Source of the DNA: Bog-756 sp963696495
GTDB taxonomy: Bacteria; Actinomycetota; Acidimicrobiia; Acidimicrobiales; RAAP-2
Length of the DNA stretch: 64,000 nt
Reading direction: 5' to 3'
Assembly: GCA_963696495.1 (NCBI GenBank)
Contig: CAVOKJ010000005.1
Span: 124,001-188,000, forward strand
Shown: positions 1 through 8,856 of the stretch, one piece after another
How the letters are laid out: each line of letters begins with the position of its first letter
Numbering within the stretch: position 1 is the stretch's first letter
Notes under the pieces: generated by a model
Databases searched by the model: none
What the model was told of the DNA's origin: nothing
What the model saw: the letters and a program-made list of their open reading frames with translations, nothing else
Translations under genes and position numbers: made by a program

Positions 1-46
1 TCCCCCTGGCCGGCGCGGCCGGGGGGTGCAGCGGTGCGCCCGGGAG

Positions 47-256
47 CTAGCCCGGGATCTTCCGGATCGGCCGCTTGGTGACCTTCCCGGACCTGATGCA
101 GGAGGTGCAGGCGTTCAGCCGCCTGGGCGATCCGTCGACGAGGGCGCGGACGCGCTGGATGTTCGGGTCCCAACGCCGCTTGGTGCGCCGATGGGAGTGA
201 CTGATGTTCATCCCGAACGACGGCTTCTTGCCGCACACCTCGCATACCGCTGCCAT
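47..256 (-). CDS. rpmB: 50S ribosomal protein L28
   Basis: A 69-residue basic protein of the bL28 family, a structural protein of the large ribosomal subunit. The N-terminus carries CEVCGKKPSFGMNISHSHRR and the C-terminal half carries CTSCIRSGK, so two Cys-x-x-Cys pairs are kept, as expected of a zinc-binding (C+) form of L28. The ATG start has a purine-rich GAGAGGAAA about 10 nt upstream on the minus strand. It is divergent from fakA, with 60 bp between the starts. Length and sequence are normal for the family. Confidence 0.97.
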   Translation of the reverse strand: MAAVCEVCGKKPSFGMNISHSHRRTKRRWDPNIQRVRALVDGSPRRLNACTSCIRSGKVTKRPIRKIPG

Positions 257-303
257 GACGCTCCGACTTTCCTCTCGGGATCCTCCGGGTAAGGCGCAAA
301 GGT

Positions 304-309
304 TAGCAT
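304..309 (+). promoter_or_regulatory. -10 box TAGCAT of leaderless fakA
   Basis: TAGCAT ends 7 nt before the ATG at 317, so transcription should start at or next to the start codon. There is no Shine-Dalgarno sequence. Confidence 0.55.
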
Positions 310-316
310 CCTGGCC

Positions 317-1999
317 ATGGTGGTCCTCGACGCGCTGGGAGCTTCGGAGCTGTGCCAGGTGATCACCACGTTCCGTGACGGGTTGCGATCCCACCAGGAG
401 GTGATCAACCGGCTCAACGTGTACCCGGTGCCCGACGGGGACACGGGGACCAACATGGCGCTGACCATGGAGTCGGTGACCAGGGAGATCGGCGACCTCG
501 AGGAGCCGGACCTCGACGCCACCTGCAAGGCCATCGTCCACGGTTCGCTGATGGGCGCACGGGGCAACTCGGGCGTCATCTTGTCCCAGCTCCTGCGCGG
601 ACTCTCCGAGGGCCTGAACGACGCCACCGGCCGGCCCGGCCCGCTCGAGCTGTCCGAGGCGCTCACCATCGCCGACCGCCTGGCCCGCGAGGCGGTGATG
701 CGCCCGGTCGAGGGCACCATCCTCACCGTGGCGAGGGGGGCGGCCGACGGCGCCCGGTCGGCCGCCTCCGCCGGGAAGTCGCTGGTGGACGTGGCCGAGG
801 CCTCGAGGGCCGGTGCCGCCGAGGCGCTGGCCCGGACGCCGTCCCTCCTGCCGGTGCTCGAGCAGGCCGGTGTGGTGGACGCCGGCGGCACCGGCTACCT
901 GCTCCTGTTCGACGCCATCCTCTCGGTGGTCGACGGACGGGCGATGCCGGCGCCCCCGGCGCTCCCCGATCCTCACTTCGGCCCGCTCAACCCCGAGGCG
1001 CCCGGCATGGCGATCCCGGCCGTCAGCGACGTCGACGCCGAGTTGGCCGGCCTGCGCTACGAGGTGATGTACCTGCTCGAGGCGCCCGACGACACGATCC
1101 CGTCGTTCAAGGAGGTCTGGGCCGGCCTCGGCGACTCCATCGTGGTGGTGGGCGGCGAGAGCCTGTGGAACTGCCACATCCACACCGACGACATCGGCGC
1201 CGCCATCGAGGCCTCCCTGGATGTCGGTCGCCCCCGGTCGATCCGGGTCACCGACCTGCTGGAGGAGGTTGAGGAGGAGCGATGGGTCCGCGAGGGCGCG
1301 GGGAGCATGGGCAGCGAGCCCCCGACCCCGCTCGGCCCCCCTCCCACCACAGGTGTGGTGGCGGTCGCCACCGGCGAGGGCATCGCCCGGATCTTCCGGT
1401 CCCTGGGGGTGAAGGGCCTGATCTCCGGCGGCCAGTCGATGAACCCCTCCACCGCGGAGTTGGTGGAGGCCGTCGAGGCCGTCGGGTCCGACGAGGTGAT
1501 CATCCTCCCGAACAACGGCAACATCAGGCCGGTGGCCGAGCGCGTCCACGACCTGACCGGGAAGTCCGTCTGGGTGGTGCCCACCAACACCATCGCCGAG
1601 GGGTTCGCCGCCCTGCTGGCCTACGACCCCGAGGCCCACGGGTCGGTCAACGCCGAGGCCATGGAGGCGTCCTCGCGCAAGGTCGTCCCCGGCGAGGTGA
1701 CCCGGGCCGTCCGTGACTCGGACAGCTCGGCCGGCCCGATCGTCGAGGGGGACTGGCTCGGGCTGTCGCGCCAGGGGATCGAAGTGGTCCGACCGACGCT
1801 GGCCGACGCCTCGTGCGCGCTGCTGGACGCGCTGGTGTCCGACGCCCACGACCTGGTCACCATCATCGAGGGCGAGGGGTCGGGGGCGGCCGACACCCGG
1901 CGGATCACCGAGTGGCTCCGGGACAACCGGTCCGGGGTGGAGACCGAGGTGCACCACGGCGGACAGCCGCTGTACCCGTACCTGTTCTCCATCGAGTGA
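317..1999 (+). CDS. fakA: Fatty acid kinase subunit A / DAK2-domain protein (YloV/FakA family)
   Basis: A 560-residue protein with an N-terminal DAK2 (DhaL-like) nucleotide-binding domain and a C-terminal FakA/YloV domain. The signature NVYPVPDGDTGTNM at residues 34-47 supplies the metal/ATP-binding aspartates. The C-terminus ends LYPYLFSIE, typical of the family. FakA phosphorylates fatty acids presented by a FakB (DegV) partner; no fakB gene lies in this window. The start follows a leaderless -10 box. Its TGA overlaps the GTG of recG by 4 bp, so the two are translationally coupled. The rpmB<>fakA-recG order is common in Gram-positive bacteria. Function is by family, not shown here. Confidence 0.93.
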   Translation: MVVLDALGASELCQVITTFRDGLRSHQEVINRLNVYPVPDGDTGTNMALTMESVTREIGDLEEPDLDATCKAIVHGSLMGARGNSGVILSQLLRGLSEGLNDATGRPGPLELSEALTIADRLAREAVMRPVEGTILTVARGAADGARSAASAGKSLVDVAEASRAGAAEALARTPSLLPVLEQAGVVDAGGTGYLLLFDAILSVVDGRAMPAPPALPDPHFGPLNPEAPGMAIPAVSDVDAELAGLRYEVMYLLEAPDDTIPSFKEVWAGLGDSIVVVGGESLWNCHIHTDDIGAAIEASLDVGRPRSIRVTDLLEEVEEERWVREGAGSMGSEPPTPLGPPPTTGVVAVATGEGIARIFRSLGVKGLISGGQSMNPSTAELVEAVEAVGSDEVIILPNNGNIRPVAERVHDLTGKSVWVVPTNTIAEGFAALLAYDPEAHGSVNAEAMEASSRKVVPGEVTRAVRDSDSSAGPIVEGDWLGLSRQGIEVVRPTLADASCALLDALVSDAHDLVTIIEGEGSGAADTRRITEWLRDNRSGVETEVHHGGQPLYPYLFSIE

Positions 2000-4290
2000 G
2001 CGGGGCGTCCACGACCGAGTCGACGCCCGAACGGGCCGGGGGGACCGGGCCCCGGGCCACCGGGCGGGACGCAGCCCCCTCGGAGAACGAGGAGGAGGGC
2101 GGGCGCAAGCTGGCGCAGCTGGCCGGCCTGGCGGTCTCCGTGCTCGACGGTGTGGGGCCGAAGGTCGAGGGCGAGCTGGCCGGCCTGGGTGTCGAGACGG
2201 TGCTCGACCTCATCACGTACTACCCACGCCGCTACATCGACGGCACCCGGCTGGTGCCGATGGCCGACGTGGCCGAGGGGGAGAAGGTGTCGGTGCTCGG
2301 CGAGGTGTCGAGGGTGAGCAACCCGGGCTCGGGCTACGGCCGGGGCCGGCGACGGGCGCCCTCGCGGGTGGTGGTCACCGTCGCCGACCGGACGGGCCGG
2401 CTCGACGTCGTCTTCTTCAACCAGCCGTGGCGGGCCAAGCAGCTCCCGGTCGGGACGACGGCGCTCGTGTTCGGGACGATCGGGTCGTACCGGGGGGCCC
2501 TCCAGCTCAGCAACCCGAACGTCGACGTCCTCCGATCGGCGGGCGACCGTGACGGGTCCGAGGAGGAGCGATCGGGGAGGGTGTACCCGATCTATCCCCT
2601 GTCCGAGCGGGCCAACCTCACCTCGGCGAGGATCAGCCGGTACGTGGGAGAGGCGCTCGACAGGGCGGGGCGGTTCGCCGACCCGCTCGACCAGGGGACC
2701 CGGCGCCGGTTCGGGCTCGTCGGGCGCACCACGGCGTTCGAGCACATCCACCGGCCGACGGCGACGGCCGACCAGGAGCCGGCGCGCCGCCGCCTGGCCT
2801 TCGACGAGCTGTTGCGCCTGCAGCTGACCCTCGTCCTGCGCCAGTGGAGGCTGCAGCGCGACGCCCGCGGCATCAGCCACGTCCTGTCCGGTGAGGACGG
2901 ACGGGCGACGCTGGCCGAGCGGTTCCTCGACCGGCTGCCGTTCCGGCCTACCGATGCCCAGCGGCGGGCGCTCGACGTGATCCGCGCCGACCTGGGTGCC
3001 CCGGTCCCCATGCACCGCCTGCTCCAGGGGGACGTGGGATCGGGCAAGACGGTGGTCGCCGTCGGCACCATGCTGACCGCCGTCGCCGGCGGGCACCAGG
3101 CCGCCCTGATGGCGCCCACCGAGGTCCTGGCCGAGCAGCATGCCGCCGCCATCCGAACTCTGGTGGACGGGCTCACCGTCCCCGACCCGTCCACCCTCGA
3201 GGGCGAGCGCCCGCTCCGGGTGGCACTGCTCACGAGCAAGACCCCCGCCGCCGAGCGGGCCACCCTGCACGCCGGGCTGGCCGAGGGCACGGTCGACCTC
3301 CTGATCGGCACGCACGCCCTCCTCACCGAGGAGGTCGGCTTCCGGTCCCTCGGCGTGGTGGTCATCGACGAGCAGCACCGGTTCGGGGTGGAGCAGCGGG
3401 CGGCCCTGCGGGCCAAGGGACGAGGCGCTGACGGTACCGGCCAGGACCCCGACCTCCTGGTCATGACGGCCACCCCGATACCCCGCACGGCGGCGATGGT
3501 CGTCTTCGGCGACCTCGACATGACGGTCATCGACGAGCTGCCCGCCGGGCGCCGACCGGTCACGACGGCGTGGCTGCGGACGCCGTTCGAGACCGAGCAG
3601 GCCTGGTCGAAGGTGCGCGCCGAGGTCGCCGACGGCCACCGGGCCTTCGTGGTGTGCCCACTGGTCGAGGGGTCCGAGCGCGTCCAGGCCCGGTCGGCCG
3701 TCGCCGAGGCCGAGCGGCTGGCCGGGGACGAGCTCGCCGGGCTGTCGGTCGGGCTCCTCCACGGCCAGCTGCCACCGGCGGAGAAGGAGCGGGTGATGGC
3801 CGAGTTCCGGGCCGGGGGCCTCGACGTGCTGGTCGCCACCACCGTGATCGAGGTGGGTGTGGACATCCCCGAGGCGACGGTGATGGTCGTCGAGGACGCC
3901 GACCGCTTCGGTATCGCCCAGCTGCACCAGCTGCGGGGGCGGGTCGGTCGTGGGCAGGACCCCTCCTGGTGCTACCTGCTCTCGGAGAACGACACCCCCG
4001 AGGCGGCGGCGCGGCTGTCGGCGATGGAGCGGTCGACCGACGGCTTCGAACTGGCCGACGTCGACCTCGAGCTGCGCGGCGAGGGAACCATCCTCGGGGC
4101 GCGCCAGAAGGGCCGGAGCGACCTGAAGCTGGCCCGGCTCCTGTCGGACCGGGACCTGGTGGACCAGGCCCGGTCGGTGGCCGAGGAGGTGGTCGCCGAG
4201 GACCCGGGACTGCGCACGCACGGGCTCCTGCTGGACGAGCTGCGGATCTTCGTCGACGAGGAGGAGGCCGAGTTCCTCTTCAAGAGTTGA
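1996..4290 (+). CDS. recG: ATP-dependent DNA helicase RecG
   Basis: A 764-residue superfamily 2 helicase that regresses stalled replication forks and moves Holliday junctions. It has an N-terminal wedge (OB-fold) region, Walker A GDVGSGKT near residue 347, the DEQH box followed by RFGVEQR near residue 458, motif TATPIPRT, and the C-terminal QLRGRVGRG helicase motif. The GTG at 1996 overlaps the fakA stop (GTGA) and is preferred because no family similarity is visible upstream of it. The first ~45 residues are low-complexity and unlike the family. A 16-residue basic Gly/Arg insert (GSGYGRGRRRAPS region) lies in the wedge domain. Confidence 0.95.
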   Translation: MSGASTTESTPERAGGTGPRATGRDAAPSENEEEGGRKLAQLAGLAVSVLDGVGPKVEGELAGLGVETVLDLITYYPRRYIDGTRLVPMADVAEGEKVSVLGEVSRVSNPGSGYGRGRRRAPSRVVVTVADRTGRLDVVFFNQPWRAKQLPVGTTALVFGTIGSYRGALQLSNPNVDVLRSAGDRDGSEEERSGRVYPIYPLSERANLTSARISRYVGEALDRAGRFADPLDQGTRRRFGLVGRTTAFEHIHRPTATADQEPARRRLAFDELLRLQLTLVLRQWRLQRDARGISHVLSGEDGRATLAERFLDRLPFRPTDAQRRALDVIRADLGAPVPMHRLLQGDVGSGKTVVAVGTMLTAVAGGHQAALMAPTEVLAEQHAAAIRTLVDGLTVPDPSTLEGERPLRVALLTSKTPAAERATLHAGLAEGTVDLLIGTHALLTEEVGFRSLGVVVIDEQHRFGVEQRAALRAKGRGADGTGQDPDLLVMTATPIPRTAAMVVFGDLDMTVIDELPAGRRPVTTAWLRTPFETEQAWSKVRAEVADGHRAFVVCPLVEGSERVQARSAVAEAERLAGDELAGLSVGLLHGQLPPAEKERVMAEFRAGGLDVLVATTVIEVGVDIPEATVMVVEDADRFGIAQLHQLRGRVGRGQDPSWCYLLSENDTPEAAARLSAMERSTDGFELADVDLELRGEGTILGARQKGRSDLKLARLLSDRDLVDQARSVAEEVVAEDPGLRTHGLLLDELRIFVDEEEAEFLFKS

Positions 4291-4336
4291 CCTGGTGCCA
4301 GCGCCGACCCGAGCCAGGCATCGGGCCGGCCGCCGG

Positions 4337-4342
4337 TAGGCT
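4337..4342 (+). promoter_or_regulatory. -10 box TAGGCT upstream of rsmD
   Basis: TAGGCT at 4337-4342 predicts a transcript start near 4349. The rsmD start at 4372 then has an AGGA ribosome site at 4360-4363, so this promoter gives a short leader and may drive the rsmD-coaD-sepIVA operon. Confidence 0.45.
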
Positions 4343-4371
4343 GTACCGGTGACCGGGACAGGAACGACGTC

Positions 4372-4929
4372 GTGCGCGTGATCGGGGGGACGATGCGAGG
4401 ACGGCGGTTGGCCGCGCCGGTCGGCGAGGGGGTCCGGCCGACGTCAGACCGGGTGCGAGAGGCCATCTTCGACATCCTGTTCAGCCTGGGCGGTGTGGAG
4501 GGACTGCAGGTGGCGGACCTGTTCGCCGGCTCCGGTGCCCTGGGCATCGAAGCACTGTCCCGGGGAGCCGCCACGGTGACCTTCGTCGAACGCGACCCGC
4601 TGGCGCTGGCCGGCATCCGGCGAAACCTCGAATCGGTGGGGCTCGGGGACGGCGAGCGTGCGGGCGACGCCACGGTCGTGCGGGCCGACGTCGACGCCTG
4701 GGTGGCCACCACCGCGTCGCGCTACGACCTGGTCCTGTGCGACCCCCCGTACGACTACGACGAGTGGGAGACGCTGGTGAGCCGGTTGCCGGCCGACCTC
4801 GCCGTCCTCGAGTCGGGACGGGAGATCGACGCGCCTCCGGGCTGGGGGGTCATCAAAACCAGGCGGTATGGAGGTACGATCGTGAGCGTGGCCCGTCCGG
4901 TACTGGTCACAGAGAAAGGTGTCTCGTGA
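4372..4929 (+). CDS. rsmD: 16S rRNA (guanine(966)-N(2))-methyltransferase RsmD
   Basis: A 185-residue class I SAM-dependent methyltransferase that modifies G966 of 16S rRNA during small-subunit assembly. Visible motifs are RVIGGTMRGRRL at the N-terminus, the SAM-binding VADLFAGSGALGIEALSRG near residues 47-65, and the catalytic DPPY at about residues 124-127. The GTG start has AGGA 8 nt upstream. Its TGA overlaps the GTG of coaD by 4 bp; the rsmD-coaD pair is conserved across bacteria. Confidence 0.95.
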   Translation: MRVIGGTMRGRRLAAPVGEGVRPTSDRVREAIFDILFSLGGVEGLQVADLFAGSGALGIEALSRGAATVTFVERDPLALAGIRRNLESVGLGDGERAGDATVVRADVDAWVATTASRYDLVLCDPPYDYDEWETLVSRLPADLAVLESGREIDAPPGWGVIKTRRYGGTIVSVARPVLVTEKGVS

Positions 4930-5408
4930 GGATTGCGCTGATCCCCGGGTCCTTCGATCCGGTCCACAATGGGCACCTCGAGGTCATCGAGCGTGCCGCC
5001 CGCCTGTTCGACGAAGTCGTGGTGGCCACGCTGCGCAACCCGCAGAAGAGCGAGGCCCTGTTCGAGCTGGACGAACGACAGGAGATGCTCGAGGAGTCGC
5101 TCGACCATCTGGTCAACGTGAGGATCGTCTCGGTCTCGACCCTGGTGGTGAACGTCGCCCACGACGTCGGGGCGAGCGCCATCGTGAAGGGGCTGCGGGC
5201 CGTGTCCGACTTCGAGAACGAACTGCAGATGGCCCAGATGAACAAGCAGCTCTCCGGCGTGGAGACCCTGTTCATCCCCACCAGCTCGGCCCACTCGTTC
5301 ATCGCCTCGCGCCTGCTGCGCGAGGTTGCCCGCTTCGGCGGCGACGTGACCTCGTTCGTGCCCAAGGTCGTGGCCCTGCGTCTGCAGGAGAAGTTCTCCG
5401 ATGAGTGA
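4926..5408 (+). CDS. coaD: Phosphopantetheine adenylyltransferase
   Basis: A 160-residue nucleotidyltransferase that makes dephospho-CoA from 4'-phosphopantetheine and ATP, the penultimate step of CoA synthesis. The nucleotidyltransferase motif GSFDPVHNGHL (HxGH, H14-H17) and the C-terminal SFIASRLLREVA loop that replaces ISSTxxR are present. The GTG start sits in the rsmD stop (GTGA). The next gene, sepIVA, overlaps its 3' end by 8 bp. Length matches the family. Confidence 0.96.
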   Translation: MRIALIPGSFDPVHNGHLEVIERAARLFDEVVVATLRNPQKSEALFELDERQEMLEESLDHLVNVRIVSVSTLVVNVAHDVGASAIVKGLRAVSDFENELQMAQMNKQLSGVETLFIPTSSAHSFIASRLLREVARFGGDVTSFVPKVVALRLQEKFSDE

Positions 5409-6012
5409 CCTCTTCGAGGATCTGGACCAACAGCGGGCCGCCGGGGAGGAGCACGACGCCGAGGCGTTGATCCGCGGGGCCCTCGACCTGGTGCAGACGG
5501 CGAAGGCCATGCCGCTGTCCGCCTCGGTCCTCGTGTCGAGGGAGGAGCTCGCCGAGCTCCTCCAAGCGGCGCTCGATCGCATGCCCGACGAGCTCCGCCA
5601 GGCCCGGTGGTTGCTCAAGGAGCGAGACGAGTTCCTGGCGGAGAAGGCGCGCGAGGCCGAGGTGCTCCTCGAGGAGGTGCGGGTGCAGGCCGAGCGGATG
5701 GTGCAGCGCACCGAGATCGTGCGGCAGGCCAACCATGTGGCCCAACGCATCCTGGACGACGCCAACGAGGAGGCCCGGCGGCTCCGTCACGAGGCAGAGG
5801 ACTATGCCGACCAGAAGCTGGCCAGTTTCGAGATCGTGCTGGACCGGACCATGAAGACCGTCCAAGCTGGACGCGAGAAACTCCAGGTCACCCCCCTCCC
5901 CAAGGTGGAGATCGGCGAGGGCGGCGACACCTCGCTGGCCTCCAGCGCGCCGGGCGCCCCCGGGTTGGGCGTCGACGACCCGGAGGGCTTCTTCGACCAG
6001 GACATCGTCTGA
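5401..6012 (+). CDS. sepIVA: SepIVA-like DivIVA-related septation protein
   Basis: A 203-residue, mostly helical, charged protein. Residues ~20-150 form a long coiled coil with DivIVA/SepIVA character (runs rich in Glu, Arg, Ala such as EEARRLRHEAEDYADQKL). The position directly after coaD and before DUF177 matches mycobacterial SepIVA (Rv2927c), a DivIVA-family factor needed for septation and polar cell-wall growth. The C-terminal ~50 residues are loose and acidic. ATG start overlapping coaD by 8 bp. Assignment rests on coiled coil plus synteny; ATP-synthase-like coiled coils are the alternative reading but do not fit the context. Confidence 0.78.
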   Translation: MSDLFEDLDQQRAAGEEHDAEALIRGALDLVQTAKAMPLSASVLVSREELAELLQAALDRMPDELRQARWLLKERDEFLAEKAREAEVLLEEVRVQAERMVQRTEIVRQANHVAQRILDDANEEARRLRHEAEDYADQKLASFEIVLDRTMKTVQAGREKLQVTPLPKVEIGEGGDTSLASSAPGAPGLGVDDPEGFFDQDIV

Positions 6013-6025
6013 GGGGTCCGGTCCG

Positions 6026-6562
6026 ATGGGAGTGACCGACTCGCCGACTCGCCGTTCCCGGCCCTTCGTCGTGCAGGTGGCGGCGTTGCGCAAGACGGCG
6101 GGGGCCACCCGTCGCGAGGAGCGTCAGGGCGTGATCGACGACCTGGCGGCCATCGGGGTGTCGGTGCCCGACGGCCAGCCGGTGGTGACCGATCTGGTCC
6201 TCTCGTCGTATCCGGGGGGGATCACGGCCAGCGGCACGGTGAGCGCGCCGTGGGTGGGGGAGTGCCGGCGCTGCGGAGGGCGGGCCGGTGGGACCGTGGT
6301 GGCCCAGGTGCGCGAGCGCTACGCGCCGGCCGGGGGCACCGACCGGGACGAGGACGCCTACCCACTGAGTGGGGACGAACTGGATCTCGAGCCCCTGGCG
6401 AGGGACGCGGTCCTGCTCGACCTGCCGCTGGCCCCGCTCTGCGCTCCCGACTGCCGTGGGTTGTGCCCGCAGTGCGGGACCAACTGGAACGAGAGAACCT
6501 GCGCCTGCACCCCGGCCGGCGACCCCCGCTGGGCCGCCCTCGACGTGCTTCGCGATCGCTGA
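6026..6562 (+). CDS. DUF177 (YceD) family protein
   Basis: A 178-residue protein of the YceD/DUF177 family, encoded just before L32 in most bacteria and tied to 23S rRNA accumulation. The family core GECRRCGG appears near residues 75-82, with a second cluster CAPDCRGLCPQCG near 139-151 and a further CAC. These cysteines could bind zinc; this is inferred from spacing only. ATG start at 6026. It lies between sepIVA and rpmF on the same strand. Confidence 0.85.
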   Translation: MGVTDSPTRRSRPFVVQVAALRKTAGATRREERQGVIDDLAAIGVSVPDGQPVVTDLVLSSYPGGITASGTVSAPWVGECRRCGGRAGGTVVAQVRERYAPAGGTDRDEDAYPLSGDELDLEPLARDAVLLDLPLAPLCAPDCRGLCPQCGTNWNERTCACTPAGDPRWAALDVLRDR

Positions 6563-6577
6563 GGCTGGAAATTCGCC

Positions 6578-6583
6578 TAGGAT
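6578..6583 (+). promoter_or_regulatory. -10 box TAGGAT of rpmF-plsX
   Basis: TAGGAT ends 9 nt before the rpmF ATG at 6593. This suggests a leaderless or near-leaderless internal promoter that uncouples L32 and PlsX from the upstream operon. Confidence 0.5.
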
Positions 6584-6592
6584 CACGCCCCT

Positions 6593-6772
6593 ATGGCCGT
6601 TCCCAAGAAGAAGACCTCGAAGTCGAAGAGCCGAAGCCGCCGGGCATCCAACTGGGTGCTGAAGGCGCCGGCCCGTTCCGTCTGCCCCCAGTGCACCAGC
6701 GCCAAGCTGCCCCACGTGGTCTGCCCGAACTGCGGTTGGTACAAAGGCCGACAGGCCCTCGAAGTCGACTAA
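6593..6772 (+). CDS. rpmF: 50S ribosomal protein L32
   Basis: A 59-residue basic protein beginning MAVPKKKTSKSKSRSRRAS, the classic bL32 N-terminus, followed by two zinc knuckles (CPQCTSAK and CPNCGWYKG). This is the zinc-binding C+ form. The TAA stop overlaps the plsX ATG by one base (TAATG), giving translational coupling. The rpmF-plsX pair is nearly universal. Confidence 0.97.
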   Translation: MAVPKKKTSKSKSRSRRASNWVLKAPARSVCPQCTSAKLPHVVCPNCGWYKGRQALEVD

Positions 6773-7809
6773 TGGCCCGAAGGGGGGATCGCCCCACGGG
6801 TGAGGCGCTCGCCGCGCTGCCGGTGGCCGTCGACGCCATGGGGGGCGATCGCTCGCCGGAGGAGATCGTGGCCGGCGCCCGTCAGGTCGCCGAGAAGACC
6901 GACATCGACGTGGTCCTGGTCGGCCCGCCGGGCGGGATGGGTGACATCGGGGAGCTCCCCACCATCGCCGCCAGCGAGGTCATCGGCATGGACGACGACC
7001 CCGCCCAGGGCGTCCGCCGGAAGAAGGACTCCTCACTGGTGCGGGCGGCCGAGGCCGTGCGTGACGGGAAGGCGCTCGCCATGGTCTCGGCCGGCAACAC
7101 GGGGGCGGCCATGGCCTCGGCCTTGCTGCGCATGGGCCGGCTGCCCAGCGTCATCCGACCGGCCATCGCCACCCCGATCCCCAATCCGGGCGCACCCTGG
7201 CCGACCGTCCTGCTCGACTCGGGGGCCAACGCCGAGTGCACGCCCCCCATGCTGGTGCAATTCGCCCAGATGGGGGCGGCCTTCGCCCGCAAGCGCTACG
7301 GCATCGACCAGCCCCGTGTGGCCCTGCTGTCGATCGGGGAGGAGAAGTCCAAGGGGAGCCCGCTGGTGAAGGAGGCCCACGCCCTGCTGGCCGACGGCGC
7401 CGGAGGATCAGGGTTCGAGTTCGTCGGCAACGTCGAGGGGCGGGACTTCTTCGCCCGCATCGCCGACGTGATCGTGGCCGACGGCTTCACCGGCAACGTG
7501 GCGCTCAAGACCCTGGAGGGCTCCATGCGGTTCCTCATCGGGGCGCTGACCGGCATCCTCAGCCGACCCGAGCTCAGTGCGGCCGCCGACGCCCTCTACC
7601 CGCACCTGTTGCCGCTGGCCGCCGACCTCGACCCCGAGACCACCGGGGGCGCCATGCTCCTCGGGGTGGACGGAGTCTGTGTCATCAGCCACGGCTCGTC
7701 GTCGTCGGTGGCCGTGGTCAACGCCATCACGGTGGCCCACGACCTCGCCGTGGCCGGGCTGGTCGACGCCGTGGCGGCATCGGTCACCGACGTCGACGCC
7801 ACCGACTGA
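6772..7809 (+). CDS. plsX: Phosphate acyltransferase PlsX
   Basis: A 345-residue enzyme that converts acyl-ACP and phosphate to acyl-phosphate for the first step of phospholipid synthesis. Family motifs are VAVDAMGGDRSPEEIV at the N-terminus, SAGNTGAAMASALLRMG, VLLDSGANAEC and DGFTGNVALKTLEG. The ATG at 6772 overlaps the rpmF stop. The N-terminal extension of ~15 residues is not conserved. It is convergent with the patatin gene, with a 42-bp gap. Confidence 0.95.
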   Translation: MARRGDRPTGEALAALPVAVDAMGGDRSPEEIVAGARQVAEKTDIDVVLVGPPGGMGDIGELPTIAASEVIGMDDDPAQGVRRKKDSSLVRAAEAVRDGKALAMVSAGNTGAAMASALLRMGRLPSVIRPAIATPIPNPGAPWPTVLLDSGANAECTPPMLVQFAQMGAAFARKRYGIDQPRVALLSIGEEKSKGSPLVKEAHALLADGAGGSGFEFVGNVEGRDFFARIADVIVADGFTGNVALKTLEGSMRFLIGALTGILSRPELSAAADALYPHLLPLAADLDPETTGGAMLLGVDGVCVISHGSSSSVAVVNAITVAHDLAVAGLVDAVAASVTDVDATD

Positions 7810-7851
7810 TCGTCCGAGACGGCACCGGCGCCCAGCCCGGGCTCCGGCCAG

Positions 7852-8790
7852 TCAGCTCCAAAAGCGCGCCAGCAGGGGCGCGTCGTCGACCGCCTGGCGG
7901 GCTCCCATGGCCAGTGCCCTGGCCACCGACGCCGGAGCCATCAACTCCAGCATGTCGACCTCGGCGGGTGTCCGGACCAGGACGTCGGACCCGGACGACT
8001 CGAGGTCGGCGAGCTCCCGCCGACCCTCCCCGGGATCGCACGTCATCATCCCCTCGGTCATGTCGATGCCGTCGGTGAGGGCCAGCACGAGGACGCGCCC
8101 CGCTCCGGCCAGCAGGTCGAGGTGGATGCCGGTTCCGCTCACCCCACCATCCATGCACCGGCGGTCGCCGATCGACTGCGGCGCGAAGATGCCGGGAACG
8201 GCACTGCTGGCCGACACCGCCCGAGCGACCGTGGCTCCGGACGTCTTGGTGACGACGCACCGCTCCGCGGTGTAGGTGTCGACACAGGTGATGTGCAGTG
8301 CTTCCGACGGCCACCGGCCGGTGCCCACCACGAGCGAGACGTTGCGCCTCGTCACGTCCGGTGACGGCGTGACCGCGGCGAGGGCGGCCCGGCCGATCTC
8401 CTGCACCGTGGCCGGATCGCCGTCCGTCGCCTTGAGAAACAGGTCGAGCGCCCGGTTCTGACTGGGGCTGAGCTCGCCGGACGGGGCCAGGGCCGACACC
8501 AGTGCGGGCAATTTCGACAGCACCGACACCTGCGAATAGAGCCGCTTCAGGCGGCCGGAGGTCACTGCCGAGGAGACGAGGGATCCGGCCGAGGTGCCGA
8601 CGACCCGGTCGGCGGTGTCCACCAGCACGCCACGGCTGGCCAGCGTCTGCAGGTACGACACCTGCCAGGCCACGAAGAACAGTCCACCTCCGCCGAGGCA
8701 CAGCCCCCGTTCGACGCCGGATCCGTACCGGGCGTCGAAGGACCGGGGCAGGGCCAACTCGGCAGGCTTCGGAGGCGTCCGGCGGGGCAC
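7852..8790 (-). CDS. Patatin-like phospholipase
   Basis: A 312-residue serine hydrolase of the patatin family, expected to hydrolyse acyl chains from lipids. It has the oxyanion loop LCLGGGGL, the nucleophile elbow GTSAGS and the catalytic Asp in MDGG, in the right order for the Ser-Asp dyad. No signal peptide or membrane segment is seen, so it is probably cytoplasmic. I prefer the GTG at 8790 because a TAACGT box ends 7 nt before it. An in-frame GTG at 8832 would add 14 residues. Substrate unknown. Confidence 0.87.
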   Translation of the reverse strand: MPRRTPPKPAELALPRSFDARYGSGVERGLCLGGGGLFFVAWQVSYLQTLASRGVLVDTADRVVGTSAGSLVSSAVTSGRLKRLYSQVSVLSKLPALVSALAPSGELSPSQNRALDLFLKATDGDPATVQEIGRAALAAVTPSPDVTRRNVSLVVGTGRWPSEALHITCVDTYTAERCVVTKTSGATVARAVSASSAVPGIFAPQSIGDRRCMDGGVSGTGIHLDLLAGAGRVLVLALTDGIDMTEGMMTCDPGEGRRELADLESSGSDVLVRTPAEVDMLELMAPASVARALAMGARQAVDDAPLLARFWS

Positions 8791-8797
8791 GACCCGC

Positions 8798-8803
8798 ACG
8801 TTA
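8798..8803 (-). promoter_or_regulatory. -10 box TAACGT of leaderless patatin gene
   Basis: On the minus strand TAACGT ends 7 nt before the GTG at 8790. The same spacing is seen at other leaderless genes in this window. Confidence 0.45.
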
Positions 8804-8856
8804 CCGGGGGGCCTGTCCGAGCCGTGCACCACCCCCGAGGGGCGGGGCTCGGCCGG

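Noticed and set aside
47..1957. Long minus-strand open frame across fakA
   Set aside because: Only its last 70 codons (rpmB) are real; the rest is an antisense shadow caused by GC-rich third positions.
4349..4381. Ten-codon leader ORF overlapping the rsmD start
   Set aside because: It starts with GTG just after a -10 box, but there is no codon bias, no run of regulatory codons and no attenuator.
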